Source: a beta proteobacterium AAP51
Lineage (GTDB): Bacteria; Pseudomonadota; Gammaproteobacteria; Burkholderiales; Burkholderiaceae_C
Direction of reading: 5' to 3'
DNA length: 64,000 nucleotides
Assembly: GCA_001295905.1 (NCBI GenBank)
Contig: LJHT01000051.1
Span: 37,413 to 101,412 of the forward strand
In this document: positions 36,073 to 44,609 of the stretch, one piece after another
Layout of the letters: each line of letters begins with the position of its first letter
How positions within the stretch are numbered: position 1 is the stretch's first letter
Made by a program: the position numbers and the translations under genes
The notes under the pieces: generated by a model
What the model saw: the letters and a program-made list of their open reading frames with translations, nothing else
The model's database searches: none
What the model was told of the DNA's origin: nothing

Positions 36073-37281
36073 TCAGAAGAAGGCCTGCAGACCGGTCTGC
36101 GCCCGGCCCAGGATGAGCGCGTGCACGTCGTGCGTGCCTTCGTAGGTGTTGACGGTTTCGAGGTTGATCATGTGGCGGATGACGTGGTACTCGTCATGGA
36201 TGCCGTTGCCGCCATGCATGTCGCGCGCCATGCGGGCGATGTCCAGCGCCTTGCCGCAGCTGTTGCGCTTGACCAGGCTGATCATCTCCGGCGCCACGCG
36301 GTCCTCGTCCATCAGCCGGCCCACGCGCAGCACGGCCTGCAGGCCCAGCGTGATCTCGGTCTGCATGTCGGCCAGCTTCTTCTGGATGAGCTGGTTCTGC
36401 GCCAGCGGGCGGCCGAACTGCTGGCGGTCCAGCGTGTACTGGCGGGCGGCGTGCCAGCAGAACTCGGCCGCGCCCAGGGCGCCCCAGGCGATGCCGTAGC
36501 GCGCCTTGTTCAGGCAGCCGAAGGGGCCCTTCAGGCCGCTGACGTTGGGCAGCAGGTTCGCGGCCGGCACGAACACGCTGTCCATCACGATTTCACCCGT
36601 GATGCTGGCGCGCAGGCTCATCTTGCCCTCGATCTTCGGCGCGCTCAGCCCGGGCATGCCTTTCTCGAGGATGAAGCCGCGGATGCTTTCCTGGCCGCCC
36701 ACCTGGCCGTTCGGGTCTTCGAGCTTGGCCCACACCACGAAGACATCGGCGATGGGGCTGTTGGTGATCCACATCTTGCTACCCTTGAGCAGGTAGCCTT
36801 CCATGCCGTCGCGCGTGGCCGGCTTGGCGCGGCTCAGCATGCTCGCGGGGTCGCTGCCGTGGTTGGGCTCGGTGAGGCCGAAGCAGCCCACCCATTCACC
36901 CTTGGCCAGCTTGGGCAGGTACTTCTGACGCTGGGCTTCGCTGCCGTAGGCGTGGATGGGGTGCATGACCAGGCTGCTCTGCACGCTCATGGCGCTGCGG
37001 TAGCCGCTGTCGACACGCTCGACCTCGCGGGCCACGAGGCCGTAGCACACCGAGTTCAGGCCCGCGCAGCCATAACCTTCGATGGTGGTGCCGAGCAGGC
37101 CCAGTTCGCCCATCTCGCTCATGATCTCGCGGTCGAACTTCTCGTGCCGAGCGGCCATCAGCACCCGCGTCTGCAGGCGCTCCTGGCAATAGGCTGCCGC
37201 CGCGTCGCGCACGGCGCGCTCTTCGTCGGTGAGCTGGCTGTCGAAGAAGAAAGGGTCTTCCCAGGTGAACTTGGTGGCCAT
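36073..37281 (-). CDS. gcdH: Glutaryl-CoA dehydrogenase
   Basis: An acyl-CoA dehydrogenase family flavoenzyme that oxidises and decarboxylates glutaryl-CoA to crotonyl-CoA in lysine/tryptophan degradation. With ATG 37281 it has 402 residues, typical of GcdH. The catalytic Glu381 lies in [20 protein letters not shown] and the ARYGIAWG segment are GcdH-like. The open frame continues upstream to 37374 without family similarity. It is divergent from msrA. Confidence 0.9.
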   Translation of the reverse strand: MATKFTWEDPFFFDSQLTDEERAVRDAAAAYCQERLQTRVLMAARHEKFDREIMSEMGELGLLGTTIEGYGCAGLNSVCYGLVAREVERVDSGYRSAMSVQSSLVMHPIHAYGSEAQRQKYLPKLAKGEWVGCFGLTEPNHGSDPASMLSRAKPATRDGMEGYLLKGSKMWITNSPIADVFVVWAKLEDPNGQVGGQESIRGFILEKGMPGLSAPKIEGKMSLRASITGEIVMDSVFVPAANLLPNVSGLKGPFGCLNKARYGIAWGALGAAEFCWHAARQYTLDRQQFGRPLAQNQLIQKKLADMQTEITLGLQAVLRVGRLMDEDRVAPEMISLVKRNSCGKALDIARMARDMHGGNGIHDEYHVIRHMINLETVNTYEGTHDVHALILGRAQTGLQAFF

Positions 37282-37410
37282 GGCGAACGCTCCGGATAAT
37301 CCCGCCAGTGTAAGGACAAGGGTGCAAGACCGACTGTCACACGCGGCAACCGGGCCTGCAGCGCAGCGGGGCACCCGGCACGTCTATTCAAAGGCCAACA
37401 GGAGCGGGCA

Positions 37411-37941
37411 GTGAACGAACAGGTCATCACCTTGGGCGGCGGGTGTTTCTGGTGTGTGGAGGCCGTGTTCGAGCTGGTGGACGGCGTCATCGCCGTCGAG
37501 AACGGCTACTGCAACGGCCATGTGCCCAACCCCAGCTACGAGGCCGTGTGCACCGGCACCACGGGCCATGTGGAGGTGGTGCAGGTGCGCTTCGATGCCA
37601 GCCGTATCAGCCTGCGCGAGGTGCTGGAAATCTTCTTCGTCGTGCACGACCCCACCACGCTGAACCGCCAGGGCAACGACCAGGGCCCGCAGTACCGCAG
37701 CGGCATCTACCTGCATGCGCCCGAGCAAGAGGCCGTGGTGCGCGAAGTGCTGGCCGAGGTGAACGCTGCCAGCGGCGGGCGGGTGGTCACGGAAGTGCAG
37801 CCGCGCCAGAACTACAGCACTGCCGAGGCCTACCACCAGCACTACTTTGCCCGCAACCCGGGCGCCGGCTACTGCGCCTACGTGGTGGCGCCGAAGGTCG
37901 AGAAGTTCAGGCGCACCTTCAAGGCGCGGGTGAAAGGCTGA
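37411..37941 (+). CDS. msrA: Peptide-methionine (S)-S-oxide reductase MsrA
   Basis: Repairs oxidised methionine in proteins. The 176-residue protein has the catalytic Cys12 in GGGCFWC and a resolving-Cys candidate in GYCAYVV near the C-terminus. The start is GTG 37411 with AGGAG 7 bases ahead; no upstream ATG fits. It stands alone, divergent from gcdH and convergent with an unknown gene. Confidence 0.94.
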   Translation: MNEQVITLGGGCFWCVEAVFELVDGVIAVENGYCNGHVPNPSYEAVCTGTTGHVEVVQVRFDASRISLREVLEIFFVVHDPTTLNRQGNDQGPQYRSGIYLHAPEQEAVVREVLAEVNAASGGRVVTEVQPRQNYSTAEAYHQHYFARNPGAGYCAYVVAPKVEKFRRTFKARVKG

Positions 37942-37969
37942 AGTGAAGGGCTGAAGCCCGAGCCTCGAT

Positions 37970-38317
37970 CTAGAAGACCGCGAAGTCGCTGTTCGGGCTG
38001 TCGAGGTCGGGGAACACGGAATCCAGACTGCGGCGCAGCAATTGCCGGCGGTGCCGGTGGTCCAGGTCCATGCCGCCCAGGGCCGCGAACATCGGGGCAC
38101 GCAGCAGCCACAGGTCCACGGGTTCTTCGGCGGCGCGCACCTGCACGCGCAGCCACTCGGCGCCCGGCTCGGCCTGCAAGGCCTGCAGGCAACTCTGTTT
38201 CAGGCTCACGAAGGCCTGGCGTGCCGCCAGCCGCGCGCTGCGGTCGCCGGGCAGGCCGGCGCCGGGTGTGAAGTCGCGCGGGGCGACCTGGGCGGGGCGG
38301 GCTTGAGGCGTCAGCAT
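37970..38317 (-). CDS. Unknown protein, second gene of a coupled pair
   Basis: The 115-residue soluble protein has no signal peptide or membrane segment. It contains PGDRSARLAARQAFVSLKQ and a C-terminal acidic DSVFPDLDSPNSDF stretch. I do not recognise a family. Its ATG overlaps the stop of the preceding unknown gene by one base (TGATG), the best evidence that both are real and made together. Confidence 0.65.
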   Translation of the reverse strand: MLTPQARPAQVAPRDFTPGAGLPGDRSARLAARQAFVSLKQSCLQALQAEPGAEWLRVQVRAAEEPVDLWLLRAPMFAALGGMDLDHRHRRQLLRRSLDSVFPDLDSPNSDFAVF

Positions 38318-38742
38318 CACAGCGGCGCGAATTGCGAGCGTGGTGCACGCGTCGGGAAATGGCGGTTCAGCAGGTTCACGCGGCTTTCGGCCTCTTCCTG
38401 GCTGCGGGCCACGCCCACCACGCGGTAGAGCTCGGCCCGCGTGTGCCACAGCTCGCGCAGTGAACGTGCATCGCGGATGCGCTGTCGCAGTTGGTCGGCA
38501 TCTTCGCTGTCGATGTCGGCCAACGTGGCCATGAACTCGGTGCGCACCTGAGGCAGCCGGTTGATGGGCGGTGCGGCGTCCTGCGGCGCCGGCGCCATCA
38601 GCCAGAACATCAGTCGCTGCCAGGCGCCACCTTCGGGCGCGCAGCGCAGCGAAGGGGGGCACACCTCGACGCGCAGGCTGCTGGGGTCGCACAGCGTGGT
38701 GCGGCGGTTCCAGCGCAGAAGGGTGGACAGGTTTCGGGGCAT
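38317..38742 (-). CDS. Unknown protein, first gene of a coupled pair
   Basis: The 141-residue protein from ATG 38742 (a GTG at 38760 is an alternative) is Arg-rich and soluble. It has an N-terminal LSTLLRWNRRTTLCDPSSLR segment and a helical C-terminal half with SLRELWHTRAELYRVVG and EEAESRVNLLNRHFP. No family is recognised. The compositional profile is normal for the window. It lies divergent from penicillin acylase and is translationally coupled to the next gene. Confidence 0.65.
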   Translation of the reverse strand: MPRNLSTLLRWNRRTTLCDPSSLRVEVCPPSLRCAPEGGAWQRLMFWLMAPAPQDAAPPINRLPQVRTEFMATLADIDSEDADQLRQRIRDARSLRELWHTRAELYRVVGVARSQEEAESRVNLLNRHFPTRAPRSQFAPL

Positions 38743-38904
38743 GAAGAGGTTATCGGACACGGCGCGGCAAGCTGAACCTCATGGTCGTGCAAGCCCGCGC
38801 GGCGCGATGCGCGGAAGAAGCGGGCCAAGCCCGCCCAGTTCGTGCATAGGCGCGCTTCGCGCGGTTAGCCTTGCAGGCTGGCAACTGCAGGAAGAGAGGC
38901 GTGC

Positions 38905-41361
38905 ATGAAGTGGTTCAAGCGCGGGGCGTGGGGCGTGCTGGGCCTGCTGCTGCTGGCCCTGGCGGCGCTGGCCGTTTACGCATGGCGCACGCTGCCGCAG
39001 ACCGAAGGACGGTGGGTGCTGCCCGGCGCGCAGGCCGAGATGCGCATCGAGCGTGATGCCGATGGCGTGCCCACGCTGCGCGCCAACAGCGAGCGCGACG
39101 CCGCCTATGCCCTGGGCGTGGTGCATGCCCAAGACCGCCTGTGGCAGCTGGAGACGCACCGCCGCATTGCCAGCGGCCGGCTGGCCGAGGCCTTCGGTCC
39201 CAGCGCGCTGGAAACCGACCGCTTCCTGCGCGCCCTGGGGGTGCGCCGCGCCGCGGCCGAACAATGGCAGCGCCTGCCGGCGGCCAGCCAGGGGCTGCTG
39301 CAGGCCTATGCCGATGGTGTCAACGCCGTGCTGCAGCGTGGGGTGCGTGCGCTGCCGCCCGAGTTCCTCATCCTCGGCCTCACGCCTGAACCCTGGCAGC
39401 CGGTGGACAGCCTGGCTTGGGCCACCATGATGGCCTGGGACCTGGGCGGCAACTGGAACAGTGAACTGCTGCGCCTGCGCCTGGCCCTGCAGCTGCCGGT
39501 GGAACGCATCCACCAGCTGATGCCGCCGTACCCCGGCGAGCAGCCTTTGCCGACGATGGACTTCTCGGCCTTCTACCGCAGCCTGAAGCTGGACGGTGCA
39601 GCCTCTGTGACGGCCTGGCAGCGGCTGCCCGAGATGGCGCCCGAAAGCGGCATCGAAGGCGTGGGCAGCAACAACTGGGTGGTGGCCGGCAGCCACAGCC
39701 GCACCGGCCAGCCGCTGCTGGCCAACGACCCGCACCTGAAGCTGAGCACGCCCACGCTGTGGTACCTGGCCCGCGTGCAGGTGCCCGGCCTGCAGCTGGC
39801 CGGCGCCACGCTGCCGGGTACGCCAGGCGTGCTGCTGGGGCAGAACGGGCACATCGCCTGGGGCTTCACCAACACCGCACCCGATGTGCAAGACCTCTAC
39901 ATCGAAGCGCTGGACCCGCAAGACCCCACGCGCTATCGCGTGCCCGTCACGCCGGCTACACCCGACGGCTGGGCGCGCTTCGAGACCACCACCGAAACCA
40001 TCAAGGTCAAGGGCCAGCCCGACGTGGTGATGACGGTGCGACGCAGCCGCCACGGCCCCGTCATCAGCGACGCCGGCACCACGCCCGACGTGCTGGGCCC
40101 GGCCGCGAAGCCCACCCACGTGCTGGCCTTGCGCTGGACGGCGCTGGACACCGACAACGACCCCATCACCGCCAGCCTGGCGCTGCAGCGCGCCACCAGC
40201 GTGCAGGCCTTCTTCGAGGCCACGCGCGGCTGGGTGGCGCCGATGCAGAACATGGTGGTGGCCGACACGGCCGGGCGCATCGGCCTCATCAGCCCGGGCC
40301 GCGTGCCGGTGCGCAAGCCCGAGAACGACCTGCACGGCCTGGCGCCCGCGCCCGGCTGGGACGAGAAGTACGACTGGGCGGGCTGGGTACCGGTGGACGA
40401 AACCCCACGCGAGACCGACCCCGCCCGCGGCTGGCTGGCCACCGCCAACCAGCGCATCACACCGCCGGGCTACCCCTACTTTTTCACCAGCGAATGGGGG
40501 CTGCCCTACCGCCAGCAGCGCATCGAACAGGTGCTGGGTTCGCGGCCGAAGCACAGCCTGGACGACCTGGCGGCGTTGCAGGCCGACGAGCTGTCTCTGG
40601 CAGTGCCGGCGCTGCTGCCTTGGCTGCAGAAGGCGCGCTCTGTGCACCCGCTGGCCCCGGCCGCGCAGGCCCAACTGGCCGGCTTCGACGGCCGCATGGC
40701 GGCCGACCGTGCCGCACCACTGATCTTCTGGGCCTGGCAGCGCCAGCTGGCGCGTGCGCTCTTTGCCGACGACGTGAGCGAGGCGCTGTGGGAGAAGTCA
40801 CTCTCGGGCCGCAACTTCCAGGAAGCGCTGGAGCGCGTGCTGCGCGCCGATGACGCCGCCTGGTGCGACCACCGCGCCACGCCGCTGGCCGAGACCTGCG
40901 CCGACCAGGCCGGCCTGGCCCTGACGCGTGCGCTGGAAGAGTTGCAGCAGCGCTTCGGTGCCGACGTGGCGCGCTGGCGCTGGGGCGACGCCCACCAGGC
41001 GCGCGGCGAGCACCGGCCTTTCAGCCGCGTGCCGGTGCTCGTGCGCCTGTTCGAGCTGCGCACCCCCTTGGGCGGCGACACGCACACGGTGAACGTCTCA
41101 CGCGTGAACCTGCGGCCCGACAGGCTGACCGGCGACCTCTTCCACAGCGACCACGGCCCCAGCCTGCGCGCGCTGTACGACCTGGCGGACCCGGCGAAGT
41201 CGCGCGTGATGACGTCCACCGGCCAAAGCGGCAACCCGTTTTCGGCGCACTTCCGCAACTTCGTGAGGCCCTGGGCCGAAGTGAAGTACCGGCCGCTTTG
41301 GCCCGAGCCGGGCGCACCCAGCCGGGTGCTGGTGGTGCAGCCGGCTCAGAGCACGCCGTAG
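38905..41361 (+). CDS. Penicillin acylase family Ntn-hydrolase
   Basis: An 818-residue precursor of the S45 family. A single N-terminal membrane segment (about 9-28) leads to the alpha chain; the autocatalytic nucleophile Ser255 lies in EGVGSNNWVVAG and begins the beta chain. The conserved LANDPHL and GFTNTAPD segments follow. Known relatives cleave N-acyl bonds of beta-lactams, acyl-homoserine lactones or lipopeptides; which applies here is open. GAAGAGAGG precedes the ATG. The 3' end overlaps the convergent HhH gene by 16 bases. Confidence 0.92.
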   Translation: MKWFKRGAWGVLGLLLLALAALAVYAWRTLPQTEGRWVLPGAQAEMRIERDADGVPTLRANSERDAAYALGVVHAQDRLWQLETHRRIASGRLAEAFGPSALETDRFLRALGVRRAAAEQWQRLPAASQGLLQAYADGVNAVLQRGVRALPPEFLILGLTPEPWQPVDSLAWATMMAWDLGGNWNSELLRLRLALQLPVERIHQLMPPYPGEQPLPTMDFSAFYRSLKLDGAASVTAWQRLPEMAPESGIEGVGSNNWVVAGSHSRTGQPLLANDPHLKLSTPTLWYLARVQVPGLQLAGATLPGTPGVLLGQNGHIAWGFTNTAPDVQDLYIEALDPQDPTRYRVPVTPATPDGWARFETTTETIKVKGQPDVVMTVRRSRHGPVISDAGTTPDVLGPAAKPTHVLALRWTALDTDNDPITASLALQRATSVQAFFEATRGWVAPMQNMVVADTAGRIGLISPGRVPVRKPENDLHGLAPAPGWDEKYDWAGWVPVDETPRETDPARGWLATANQRITPPGYPYFFTSEWGLPYRQQRIEQVLGSRPKHSLDDLAALQADELSLAVPALLPWLQKARSVHPLAPAAQAQLAGFDGRMAADRAAPLIFWAWQRQLARALFADDVSEALWEKSLSGRNFQEALERVLRADDAAWCDHRATPLAETCADQAGLALTRALEELQQRFGADVARWRWGDAHQARGEHRPFSRVPVLVRLFELRTPLGGDTHTVNVSRVNLRPDRLTGDLFHSDHGPSLRALYDLADPAKSRVMTSTGQSGNPFSAHFRNFVRPWAEVKYRPLWPEPGAPSRVLVVQPAQSTP

Positions 41362-41762
41362 CGCGCCTTGCGCTCGGCGGTGTAGTGCCACCAGGGCCGG
41401 GCCTCGGCGCCGCCCATGAAGGCCGTGGCGGCGATGAAGGTGTCGAGTACGCAGGGGTCCTGGCGCTTGCCGGTTCTTTCGCACAGCGCGAGATACAGCG
41501 CATGCGGGTCGCGGCCGGCCAGCGCTTGCGGGTGCTGGATGCCCAGGCTGCGCAGGTCAGCGGCGATGGACGGGCCGATGTTCGGCAGCTGTTCCAGCCG
41601 TTCGCATTCGCCAGCGTGCTGGGCCTTGCGTGGGGGAATGGCCTTGGGCGGCGGCGTCACGGCCTCCCGCCCCGGCTTCCCGCCGCGGATGCGGCTTTGC
41701 CGGTCTGCTGGCGGACAAGCACCCTGGGCGGCAGCGAGCGGAAGCAGGCTTGGGGGCTGCAT
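41346..41762 (-). CDS. Helix-hairpin-helix (Cdd1/pathogenicity-locus type) protein
   Basis: The 138-residue product has a helix-hairpin-helix core LPNIGPSIAADLRSLGI (about 59-75), then DPHALYLALCERTGKRQDPCVLDTF, matching the Cdd1/TfoX-C-like family. Such HhH modules bind DNA non-specifically; function in this family is not established. The ATG at 41762 lies one base after the lexA stop, so it is almost certainly in the lexA transcript and SOS-controlled. Confidence 0.78.
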   Translation of the reverse strand: MQPPSLLPLAAAQGACPPADRQSRIRGGKPGREAVTPPPKAIPPRKAQHAGECERLEQLPNIGPSIAADLRSLGIQHPQALAGRDPHALYLALCERTGKRQDPCVLDTFIAATAFMGGAEARPWWHYTAERKARYGVL

Positions 41763-41763
41763 G

Positions 41764-42468
41764 TCACATCAGCATGGTGTTGCGGATCAGGCCCACCGCG
41801 ATGCCTTCGAGCTCGAAGTCGGCCGCGTCCAGCGCCACGTGGATGGTCTGGAAATCGGGGTTCTCGGGCAGCAGTTCGATGCCCTTGCTGGTGCGGCGCA
41901 GACGCTTGACGGTGACGTCGTCGCCCAGGCGGGCCACGACGATCTGGCCGTTCTTCGCGTCCTTGGCCTTCTGCACGGCCAGCAGGTCGCCATCGAGGAT
42001 GCCGGCATCGCGCATGCTCATGCCGCGCACCTTCAGCAGGTAGTCGGGGCGGCGCGCCCACATGGCGGCTTCCATCAGGTAGGTCTGGTCGACATGTTCC
42101 TGCGCCAGGATGGGGCTGCCGGCGGCCACGCGCCCCACCAGCGGCAGCGTCAGCTGGGCCAGGTGCGGCAGCGGCAGCATGTACTGCTTGCCGAAGGGGG
42201 CCAGGCGGGCCTCGTTCAGCGCGCGCAGCGTGTCAGACTTCAGCCTGATGCCGCGCGAGGTGCCGCCCACCAGTTCGATGACGCCCTTTCGCGCCAGCGC
42301 CTGCAGGTGCTCTTCGGCGGCATTGGCCGACTTGAAGCCCAGCTCGGAAGCAATTTCAGCCCGCGTGGGCGGGGCACCGGTGCGCTCGATGGCGCTTTGC
42401 ACCAGGTCCAGCACCTGTTGCTGGCGGGCGGTGAGCTTGGGGCTTTCTTCCAGGGCGTTTCGGTCCAT
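41764..42468 (-). CDS. lexA: LexA repressor
   Basis: Represses SOS genes until RecA filaments trigger self-cleavage. The 234-residue protein has an N-terminal winged helix (about 8-72), the cleavage site Ala116-Gly117 (RVAAGSP), and the catalytic Ser151 (GMSMRD) and Lys188 (DVTVKRL). A GTG codon directly upstream (42471) is less likely as start. Two SOS-box-like sites lie 18-53 bases upstream of the ATG, consistent with autoregulation. The downstream HhH gene follows at one base. Confidence 0.96.
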   Translation of the reverse strand: MDRNALEESPKLTARQQQVLDLVQSAIERTGAPPTRAEIASELGFKSANAAEEHLQALARKGVIELVGGTSRGIRLKSDTLRALNEARLAPFGKQYMLPLPHLAQLTLPLVGRVAAGSPILAQEHVDQTYLMEAAMWARRPDYLLKVRGMSMRDAGILDGDLLAVQKAKDAKNGQIVVARLGDDVTVKRLRRTSKGIELLPENPDFQTIHVALDAADFELEGIAVGLIRNTMLM

Positions 42469-42486
42469 CACTACTTTCGTGCGGCA

Positions 42487-42502
42487 CTGGCGTTCTGTCC
42501 AG
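42487..42502. promoter_or_regulatory. LexA-box-like site 1 (proximal to lexA)
   Basis: CTGGCGTTCTGTCCAG is a 16-base CTGG-N8-CCAG dyad, one step from the CTGT-N8-ACAG SOS box on each side. Its centre lies 19 bp from the second box, close to the spacing of the paired boxes at E. coli lexA. Confidence 0.5.
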
Positions 42503-42505
42503 TAG

Positions 42506-42521
42506 CTGTATTTTCATCCAG
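42506..42521. promoter_or_regulatory. LexA-box-like site 2 (between lexA and asparaginase)
   Basis: CTGTATTTTCATCCAG matches CTGT-N8-ACAG with one mismatch and has the AT-rich centre of real SOS boxes. It ends 11 bases before the asparaginase ATG, so LexA bound here would also cover the start region of that gene. Confidence 0.75.
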
Positions 42522-42532
42522 AAAGCACATCC

Positions 42533-43492
<960 letters not shown>

Positions 43493-43525
43493 CGCGCAGT
43501 TGCGCGAACGCGGCAAGCCTGGGGC

Positions 43526-43960
43526 TTAGATCACCGTCAAGGTGACGTCGATGTTGCCGCGCGTGGCGTTGCTGTATGGGCAGACCTCGTGCGCAGTGGC
43601 CACCAGTGCTTCGGCGGCGGCCTTATCCATGCCGGGCACGCTGATGGCCATGGCCACGCTCACGCCGAAGGCGCCGGGCTTGCCCGTCATCGGGCCGATG
43701 GCCACTTCGGCGCTGATGCTCACCTCGGCCGGCAGGCTGATCTTCTGACGTGCGGCCACGGCCTTCATCGCACCGATGAAGCAGGCCGAGTAGCCGGCAG
43801 CGAACAGCTGCTCGGGGTTGGTGCCAGGGCCGTCGTCGCCGCCCAGCGCCTTGGGCGTGGACAGCTGCGACTTCAGGCGGCCGTCGTTGCTGGCGGTGGT
43901 GCCGGCGCGGCCGCCGGTGCTGGTGGCGTGGGCTGTGTAGAGGGCTTGGTCGATGGCCAT
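43526..43960 (-). CDS. ohr: Organic hydroperoxide resistance peroxiredoxin
   Basis: Ohr reduces organic hydroperoxides using lipoyl-linked electrons. The 144-residue protein has both catalytic cysteines, Cys60 (GYSACFIGA) and Cys127 (HEVCPYS). GAAGGAAG precedes the ATG. It follows ohrR by 48 bases on the same strand; no separate operator is visible before it, so it is probably transcribed from the ohrR promoter. Confidence 0.93.
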   Translation of the reverse strand: MAIDQALYTAHATSTGGRAGTTASNDGRLKSQLSTPKALGGDDGPGTNPEQLFAAGYSACFIGAMKAVAARQKISLPAEVSISAEVAIGPMTGKPGAFGVSVAMAISVPGMDKAAAEALVATAHEVCPYSNATRGNIDVTLTVI

Positions 43961-44008
43961 GGGGCTTCCTTCAGGGGTGGGGGTGGGTGTGGACAGGGGT
44001 TGCAGCGT

Positions 44009-44494
44009 TCAAGCTGCGCGCGAATGCGCTTCGTTGAGTTGCTGGCGCAGCGCGTGCAATTGCGCGCGCAGGGCCGAGAGTTCGCCCAGCGTGCAGCCGC
44101 TGGCCTGCGCCACCTGCGGTGGCAAGGCGGCGGCCCGGGTCTTCAAGGCGCGACCGGGTGCCGTCAGCTGCAGCAGCACGCGGCGCTCGTCGGCCGCGTC
44201 GCGCAGGCGCTGCACCAGGCCGGCGCTTTCCAGGCGCTTGAGCAGCGGGGTCAGCGTGCCGGAATCCAGCCCCAGGCGATCGCCCACGGCGCTGACGGTC
44301 AGGCCGTCGCCTTCCCACAGCACCAGCATCACCAGGTACTGCGGGTAGGTCAGGCCCAGAGGTTCGAGCAGGGGTTTGTAGAGCTTGGTCATGGCCAGCG
44401 AAGCCGCATAGAGCGCGAAACACAGCTGGTGGTCCAGCGACAGCCAGGCGGCGGGGGGCTGCTGCGACGCGGTGGGGGGCTTGGGGAGGGGCAT
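44009..44494 (-). CDS. ohrR: MarR-family organic hydroperoxide sensor OhrR, two-Cys type
   Basis: The 161-residue winged-helix repressor starts its conserved region with [13 protein letters not shown], where Cys25 is the peroxide-sensing residue. Cys133 lies where the resolving Cys of the Xanthomonas type is expected, so this is a two-Cys OhrR. The recognition region [14 protein letters not shown] is typical. A near-perfect palindrome sits inside its own promoter, and the deduced +1 coincides with the ATG. Confidence 0.93.
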   Translation of the reverse strand: MPLPKPPTASQQPPAAWLSLDHQLCFALYAASLAMTKLYKPLLEPLGLTYPQYLVMLVLWEGDGLTVSAVGDRLGLDSGTLTPLLKRLESAGLVQRLRDAADERRVLLQLTAPGRALKTRAAALPPQVAQASGCTLGELSALRAQLHALRQQLNEAHSRAA

Positions 44495-44501
44495 AGCCTA
44501 T

Positions 44502-44530
44502 AATATAGCGCACAATTGAATTGTGTGCAA
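44502..44530 (-). promoter_or_regulatory. ohrR promoter, predicted leaderless
   Basis: On the minus strand TTGCAC (44530-44525) and TATATT (44507-44502) are separated by exactly 17 bp. Seven bases after the -10 comes the ATG of ohrR (44494), so the expected start of transcription is the A of the start codon. The transcript would carry no ribosome binding site. Confidence 0.7.
44508..44528. promoter_or_regulatory. OhrR operator
   Basis: A 21-base inverted repeat centred on 44518: GCGCACAATT and AATTGTGTGC around one base, with a single mismatched pair. Its core CACAATT-N-AATTGTG is perfect. It fills the space between the -35 and -10 of ohrR, which is ideal for OhrR autorepression. Confidence 0.8.
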
Positions 44531-44533
44531 CTG

Positions 44534-44548
44534 TTTTGGCCGCCAAAA
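44534..44548. repeat. Second inverted repeat next to the ohrR promoter
   Basis: TTTTGGC and GCCAAAA flank one central base, a perfect 15-base dyad just upstream of the ohrR -35, centred 23 bp from the OhrR operator. It could bind a second regulator. The half-site does not match the OhrR site. Confidence 0.5.
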
Positions 44549-44588
44549 GTGCCGAGCCGGGTGGTGCATCGGGTCCACCTGTCCATGG

Positions 44589-44604
44589 TGGGCGCCTGCG
44601 CGCC
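44589..44604. terminator. Weak hairpin after the ABC-F gene
   Basis: GGGCGC and GCGCCC pair around CTGC just downstream of the ABC-F stop (transcription leftward). No T-run follows. It may mark the 3' end of the long dap operon before the ohrR promoter. Confidence 0.3.
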
Positions 44605-44609
44605 CGTCT

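Noticed and set aside
38779..40674. 631-codon minus-strand frame opposite penicillin acylase
   Set aside because: It is Gln/His/Gly-rich shadow sequence without known motifs; the plus strand encodes a complete penicillin acylase.
43493..43506. CGCGC-AGTT-GCGCG hairpin between asparaginase and ohr
   Set aside because: Five base pairs with no T-run is too weak to call in such GC-rich DNA.
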